Origin: Flemingiibacterium sp045586505
GTDB lineage: Bacteria; Bacillota; Clostridia; Oscillospirales; CAG-272
Assembly: GCA_045586505.1 (NCBI GenBank)
Contig: JAZNAL010000043.1
Location: 1 to 16,823 of the forward strand
Length of the DNA: 16,823 nt
Reading direction: 5' to 3'
Every line of letters starts with the position of its first letter. Within the stretch, counting starts at the first letter, position 1. Below are positions 13,823-16,823 of this stretch, piece by piece. The translations under genes were made by a program, and so were the position numbers. Below the pieces are notes generated by a model. That model was not told the origin of the DNA. It did no database searches and worked only from the letters and a program-made list of their open reading frames with translations.

Positions 13823-14647
13823 TTACGCGCCGAATTCCTTTGACATTTCCTCAGCGCGAATAGTGCAGGCACACATTGCGCGGTGGATGATCTCGTCCAC
13901 CTTTTCCTCGTAGAAAACATTCATTGCGCGCTCGGTGGTACCCTTAGGTGAGGTGACCGCCTTAACAAGCTCGCCGGCGGTTTTGCCCGAATCGAGGAGC
14001 ATCTGCGCCGAGCCGATGACGGTCTGACAGACCGCTTCAAGTATCTGACGCTCGTCAAGCTCCAGTCCCTGCGCCATAGCTGAACGCACCACGGAGTCGA
14101 TGAAATAGTAGAAATAAGCGGGAGAGGAGCCGTTTGCGCAGATGACGGTATTCATCTGGGATTCGTCGATGACCATGATCATGCCAGCACTCTCAAAAAT
14201 CGAGCAGGCGAGAGAAAAATCCTCATCGCTTACACGGGGATTGCGGCTGAGCGCTGACGCGCCCTTTCCTACCATAAGCGGTGTGTTTGGCATTACGCGT
14301 ACAATCGCGCATTCACGGGAGAGCATCTTTTCTATAGCCGTGGTAGAGATGCCGGCGGCGATGGAGATGAAGGTCTTGTCATCGAGACTTGCGCCAAGAT
14401 CCCTTACCTCGGAAAGCACCACGGAGAAATTTTGAGGCTTTACGGCGAGAAGTATCAGCTCGCTTGCTTCCACAGCCATTTTGAGTGTGGAGGCGTGTCT
14501 GAGACCATTTGCCGATGCCAGCGTCTCGGCTTTATCGGCGAGCTTATCGTATACAGTAATAAGCGCCGGATCGGTACCCGACTTCAGCATACCGCCAATT
14601 ATTGCGGTTGCCATGTTGCCGGTACCGATGGAGGAGATTGATTTCAT
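13823..14647 (-). CDS. proC: pyrroline-5-carboxylate reductase
   Basis: 274 aa, typical for ProC. It reduces 1-pyrroline-5-carboxylate to proline with NAD(P)H in the cytosol. The Rossmann motif GTGNMA is at residues 8-13, VKPQ at 69-72, VRVMPNTP at 116-123, GSSPAY at 173-178 and the C-terminal signature TSPKGTT at 232-238. The family usually has SGSGPAY where this has NGSSPAY, a mild divergence. ATG follows AAAGGA, with its own promoter. proB/proA are not in the window. It is followed by SpoIIM-like and DUF624 genes on the same strand. Confidence 0.95.
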   Translation of the reverse strand: MKSISSIGTGNMATAIIGGMLKSGTDPALITVYDKLADKAETLASANGLRHASTLKMAVEASELILLAVKPQNFSVVLSEVRDLGASLDDKTFISIAAGISTTAIEKMLSRECAIVRVMPNTPLMVGKGASALSRNPRVSDEDFSLACSIFESAGMIMVIDESQMNTVICANGSSPAYFYYFIDSVVRSAMAQGLELDERQILEAVCQTVIGSAQMLLDSGKTAGELVKAVTSPKGTTERAMNVFYEEKVDEIIHRAMCACTIRAEEMSKEFGA

Positions 14648-14689
14648 TTTTTATATATCCTTTCGGTGAACGTACAAAGTTACCATTGT

Positions 14690-14718
14690 ATTATACCACA
14701 TCCTGCTTCATTTCGCAA
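14690..14718 (-). promoter_or_regulatory. sigma-A promoter for proC
   Basis: On the - strand: TTGCGA (14713-14718), 17-bp spacer, perfect TATAAT (14690-14695), 42 bases before the ATG. Confidence 0.7.
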
Positions 14719-14773
14719 GGATTATGCAAAATAGTTTACAGAATTACAAAATATTTATAAAAATTACGGGCAG

Positions 14774-14800
14774 AGAAAAGCCGTCGGAGCTACCGACGGC
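14774..14800 (-). terminator. intrinsic terminator of the SPOCS/LysM gene
   Basis: On the - strand GCCGTCGG (14793-14800) pairs with CCGACGGC (14780-14787) around a five-base loop, followed by TTTTC (14775-14779). It lies 36 bases after the stop of the SPOCS/LysM gene. Confidence 0.8.
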
Positions 14801-14835
14801 CTTGAATTACTAAATTTTGCGTGATAAACCTGAAC

Positions 14836-16437
14836 TTAAATCACGATTCCTAAAGATCCGCGGGGGATCATCAGCACGCGACCGTCGGTTTTGTTAGCAG
14901 CCTCGATTGCGCCTACGGTAGTACCGTAACGCTTCGCAATCTGCCACAGCGTGTCGCCGTTTGAAAGGTAGCACAGCATCAGCTCTGCACCCACCATAGC
15001 GGGCTTTGTTTCACCGCTCAGCTTTATCGTGTCAACCACAGATTTTCGCTTCTTTTCACAGATCTCTGCATCAAGGCAAGCATCAAAATCGAAGTAAACC
15101 TTGTTGTTATCAAGCCGCACACGCATATCGGTGGCGTTCATATTTATAACAGTCGCCACAGGCTCGGTGAGATCACCTACTGCAAAGTCATATTTCAGAG
15201 GCAGTACCGCATCGGCGGCTCCGAAGCCACCCGTACCGTCCGCATAAATGCAGGATATGGCGGCGTTTGCCGAAAGTGTAGCCCGACCGTGATCGATTGA
15301 AAGTGACACGGGTGTTATTTCGGCGTCGGTGTTTATGATACTCGCGCCCTCGGGGAGCTTAACCGCATCACGCGGCAGGGCTTCGCCAACGGAGAAATTG
15401 GTGGAATACACCCGGGCGGGGGCGGTGTATTCCACGTCCGAGGTTTCGCACTCTGACATACGCTCGATCGAATACATATCCAGCACCAGCGGCGCCGCAC
15501 TGCCCCCGAGAAGATGTACGATTAAGTCGGCGGTGAGATCAAGCTCCACCACCCGACGCTCACCGTAGCCGTTCTCGGCAACCGCTGCATCAAGTTCAAC
15601 GGGGACGGCAATCGCACGTGCGCTCATATCTTCAAGGCGGCAAGCACTAAAATGTTCTGCAACATCATCGGCGGGGACTATATACGAGATGGGAATTTTG
15701 CGCTGGAGGCTGCGGTAAGCGCCCGCATCTGATGTGGAGCGGTAAAGGCAGTCTATGTAAGCAGTACCTTTAAGCGCAACTGCAAGACCACTGCCGTCGT
15801 TTATGGGGCGGGCTTCGTTAAAGCGGATGTCCGACTTGCAGGTGATGATGCTGTCGATTGGCGGCTCGGAGGTATCAGGCTCAAGATTTTCTGAAATTTT
15901 AAGCGGCTCAGCGGTGAATGAGCGATGGATTCCCGAGCTTACGGTCTCGGTGAGTCGCTCCAGCCGCATTTCCTCCTCCAAGGTGGCGGCGCCTTCACAG
16001 CGCGGCGTGCAGGAGGCAAGTCGGCGCACCTTCACATCGGCGGCGACGGTGGAGCGAAGGGAGATCTTACGGGGATTTGCCAAGCGCGATTGGCAGGCGG
16101 CAATTCGCGGAATAATTGAGATCTCGGCGGTGTCAAGATCATCAAGCTCTCCAACGGCATTGTTCCATTCGCCCGCGAAATGAACAGAGTGGAGGGACTC
16201 GCCGTTTTCGGAATCGGATGAAAAGACCACGATGTAGTCAACAGCTCCCGAAAACTCCAGCCTCCGACCGGAAATATAGCGCCCGATCAGAACGGGACGC
16301 GCGGTAGTACGCAGGATCCGCTTGACATCGGGGTAAGTATCGGGCAGAATATAGTCCGCGGACAGCTCTGTCGGCAAAGTGCCGTCAAAGGACGGCAGTT
16401 CCATGAAATCGGACGCTTTCTTGTATGGTTTGTTCAT
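14836..16437 (-). CDS. SPOCS/DUF3794 and LysM domain protein (spore envelope type)
   Basis: 533 aa. Repeated beta-rich SPOCS/DUF3794 units are visible at roughly 20-125, 195-300 and 340-450 (for example DYILPDTYPDVKRILRTTARP, DSIITCKSDIRFNEARPIND and VINMNATDMRVRL segments), followed by one C-terminal LysM domain at about 487-530 (SNGDTLWQIAKRYGTTVGAI). SPOCS domains occur in spore coat morphogenetic proteins such as SpoVID and in Clostridia often pair with LysM; this protein likely anchors to spore peptidoglycan or the forespore surface. No signal peptide, consistent with mother-cell synthesis. The ATG follows GGAAGG. A CATATATT on the - strand (16467-16474) resembles a SigE -10 box. Own terminator downstream; the next gene, proC, has its own promoter. 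Confidence 0.85.
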   Translation of the reverse strand: MNKPYKKASDFMELPSFDGTLPTELSADYILPDTYPDVKRILRTTARPVLIGRYISGRRLEFSGAVDYIVVFSSDSENGESLHSVHFAGEWNNAVGELDDLDTAEISIIPRIAACQSRLANPRKISLRSTVAADVKVRRLASCTPRCEGAATLEEEMRLERLTETVSSGIHRSFTAEPLKISENLEPDTSEPPIDSIITCKSDIRFNEARPINDGSGLAVALKGTAYIDCLYRSTSDAGAYRSLQRKIPISYIVPADDVAEHFSACRLEDMSARAIAVPVELDAAVAENGYGERRVVELDLTADLIVHLLGGSAAPLVLDMYSIERMSECETSDVEYTAPARVYSTNFSVGEALPRDAVKLPEGASIINTDAEITPVSLSIDHGRATLSANAAISCIYADGTGGFGAADAVLPLKYDFAVGDLTEPVATVINMNATDMRVRLDNNKVYFDFDACLDAEICEKKRKSVVDTIKLSGETKPAMVGAELMLCYLSNGDTLWQIAKRYGTTVGAIEAANKTDGRVLMIPRGSLGIVI

Positions 16438-16466
16438 ATAGCACCTTCCTTTTGCTTTTTTGGTTA

Positions 16467-16496
16467 AATATATGCGCGGATCAGGCGTATATATAC
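16467..16496 (-). promoter_or_regulatory. possible SigE-type sporulation promoter for the SPOCS/LysM gene
   Basis: On the - strand CATATATT (16467-16474) is one base from the SigE -10 consensus CATACAnT, with an A/T-rich GTATATA fifteen bases upstream (16490-16496) as an imperfect -35. Thirty bases before the ATG. Weak evidence, supported mainly by the nature of the gene. Confidence 0.3.
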
Positions 16497-16608
16497 CGAT
16501 ATTTTTGAATTTTGTGGACTGTGATGCAAGATAAAAGTCCTCCTTCCGATTGGGGATGATAAGCTTTCAAAACTTTTTAAAAAAATGAAACAATTTTTCT
16601 AAAACCTC

Positions 16609-16637
16609 TTGACAAATCATTTTGGTTGTGGTATACT
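16609..16637 (+). promoter_or_regulatory. strong promoter for tRNA-Arg
   Basis: Perfect TTGACA (16609-16614), 17-bp spacer, TATACT (16632-16637), with an A/T-rich stretch upstream that may serve as an UP element. A small hairpin TCGTC-AAGA-GACGA (16645-16658) lies in the pre-tRNA leader. Confidence 0.85.
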
Positions 16638-16661
16638 ATAACAGTCGTCAAGAGACGATAC

Positions 16662-16737
16662 GCGCTTGTAGCTCAGTGGATAGAGTGCCCGGCTACGAAC
16701 CGGTAGGTCGCAGGTTCGAATCCTGCCAGGCGCGCCA
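16662..16737 (+). tRNA. tRNA-Arg (anticodon ACG)
   Basis: 76 nt including an encoded CCA. Acceptor GCGCTTG pairs with CAGGCGC, D-stem GCTC/GAGT, anticodon loop CTACGAA with anticodon ACG (16695-16697), T arm GCAGG-TTCGAAT-CCTGC. The outermost anticodon-stem pair is C-T mismatched, otherwise a normal cloverleaf. ACG is normally edited to ICG to read CGU, CGC and CGA. Transcribed from its own promoter and ended by a terminator directly after the CCA. Confidence 0.97.
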
Positions 16738-16771
16738 AAAAAACTCAACGGAAACTCCGTTGAGTTTTTTT
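16738..16771 (+). terminator. intrinsic terminator of tRNA-Arg
   Basis: AAACTCAACGGA (16741-16752) pairs with TCCGTTGAGTTT (16756-16767), loop AAC, seven T residues at the end. Immediately follows the tRNA. Confidence 0.9.
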
Positions 16772-16799
16772 GCTTGCATGGGGTTGATTAGGTTCAGCA

Positions 16800-16820
16800 T
16801 TAAAAGCCGCAGGCTTTTAA
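16800..16820. repeat. 9-bp perfect inverted repeat at window end
   Basis: TTAAAAGCC (16800-16808) and GGCTTTTAA (16812-16820) around GCA. It could be the terminator of a gene beyond the window on either strand; the context is cut off. Confidence 0.5.
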
Positions 16821-16823
16821 ACA

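Noticed and set aside
16662..16823. tRNA-Arg as an attachment site for the accessory region
   Set aside because: The accessory DNA lies at the opposite end of the window; no duplicated tRNA 3' end was found at either side.

Overview
The window looks like a chromosomal segment of an endospore-forming Clostridia species, probably of the Ruminococcaceae/Oscillospiraceae type. The evidence is three sporulation-type genes (YunB, a SpoIIM-like membrane protein, a SPOCS/LysM coat-type protein), an MEP-pathway ispF, Gram-positive style AGGAGG ribosome binding sites, textbook TTGACA/TATAAT promoters and compact U-tract terminators. This assignment is inference from gene content; no 16S or species-specific marker is present.

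Region 1 (1 to about 2,700) is A+T-rich and accessory in character. It holds the 3' end of a DUF262/HNH endonuclease-type protein (defence-associated family), an unknown 311-aa protein with a C-terminal helical DNA-binding-like domain, a 13-codon Thr/Leu micro-ORF made of three tandem 12-bp repeats, and a GNAT acetyltransferase preceded by a hairpin. Composition changes abruptly at about 2,700, where a strong promoter opens the next gene.

Region 2 (2,700 to 6,660): a single-gene ABC exporter (+) converges on a C-terminally truncated MocR/PdxR-type regulator (-) through a shared bidirectional terminator. The MocR gene diverges from an ECF-transporter S component (+), and the two promoters overlap at their -10 boxes, which suggests a PLP-sensing, vitamin-uptake pair.

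Region 3 (6,660 to 10,560, all genes on -): yunB, then a divIVA-like gene, an XRE/TPR regulator and ispF as a tight operon, then rpe. The ispF-rpe gap carries a + strand promoter, two stable hairpins and an intrinsic terminator, the best candidate for an undescribed small RNA here. A second orphan + strand promoter points into the 3' end of yunB.

Region 4 (10,650 to 12,130, +): xpt, a hotdog acyl-CoA thioesterase and a four-helix membrane protein in one probable operon, ending in a bidirectional terminator.

Region 5 (12,130 to 16,440, -): a SPOCS/LysM spore-type protein, proC, a SpoIIM-like protein and a YesL/DUF624 membrane protein. The window ends with tRNA-Arg(ACG) (+) with its own promoter and terminator, and a palindrome cut close to the window end. 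No CRISPR array, transposase, integrase or rRNA was seen.
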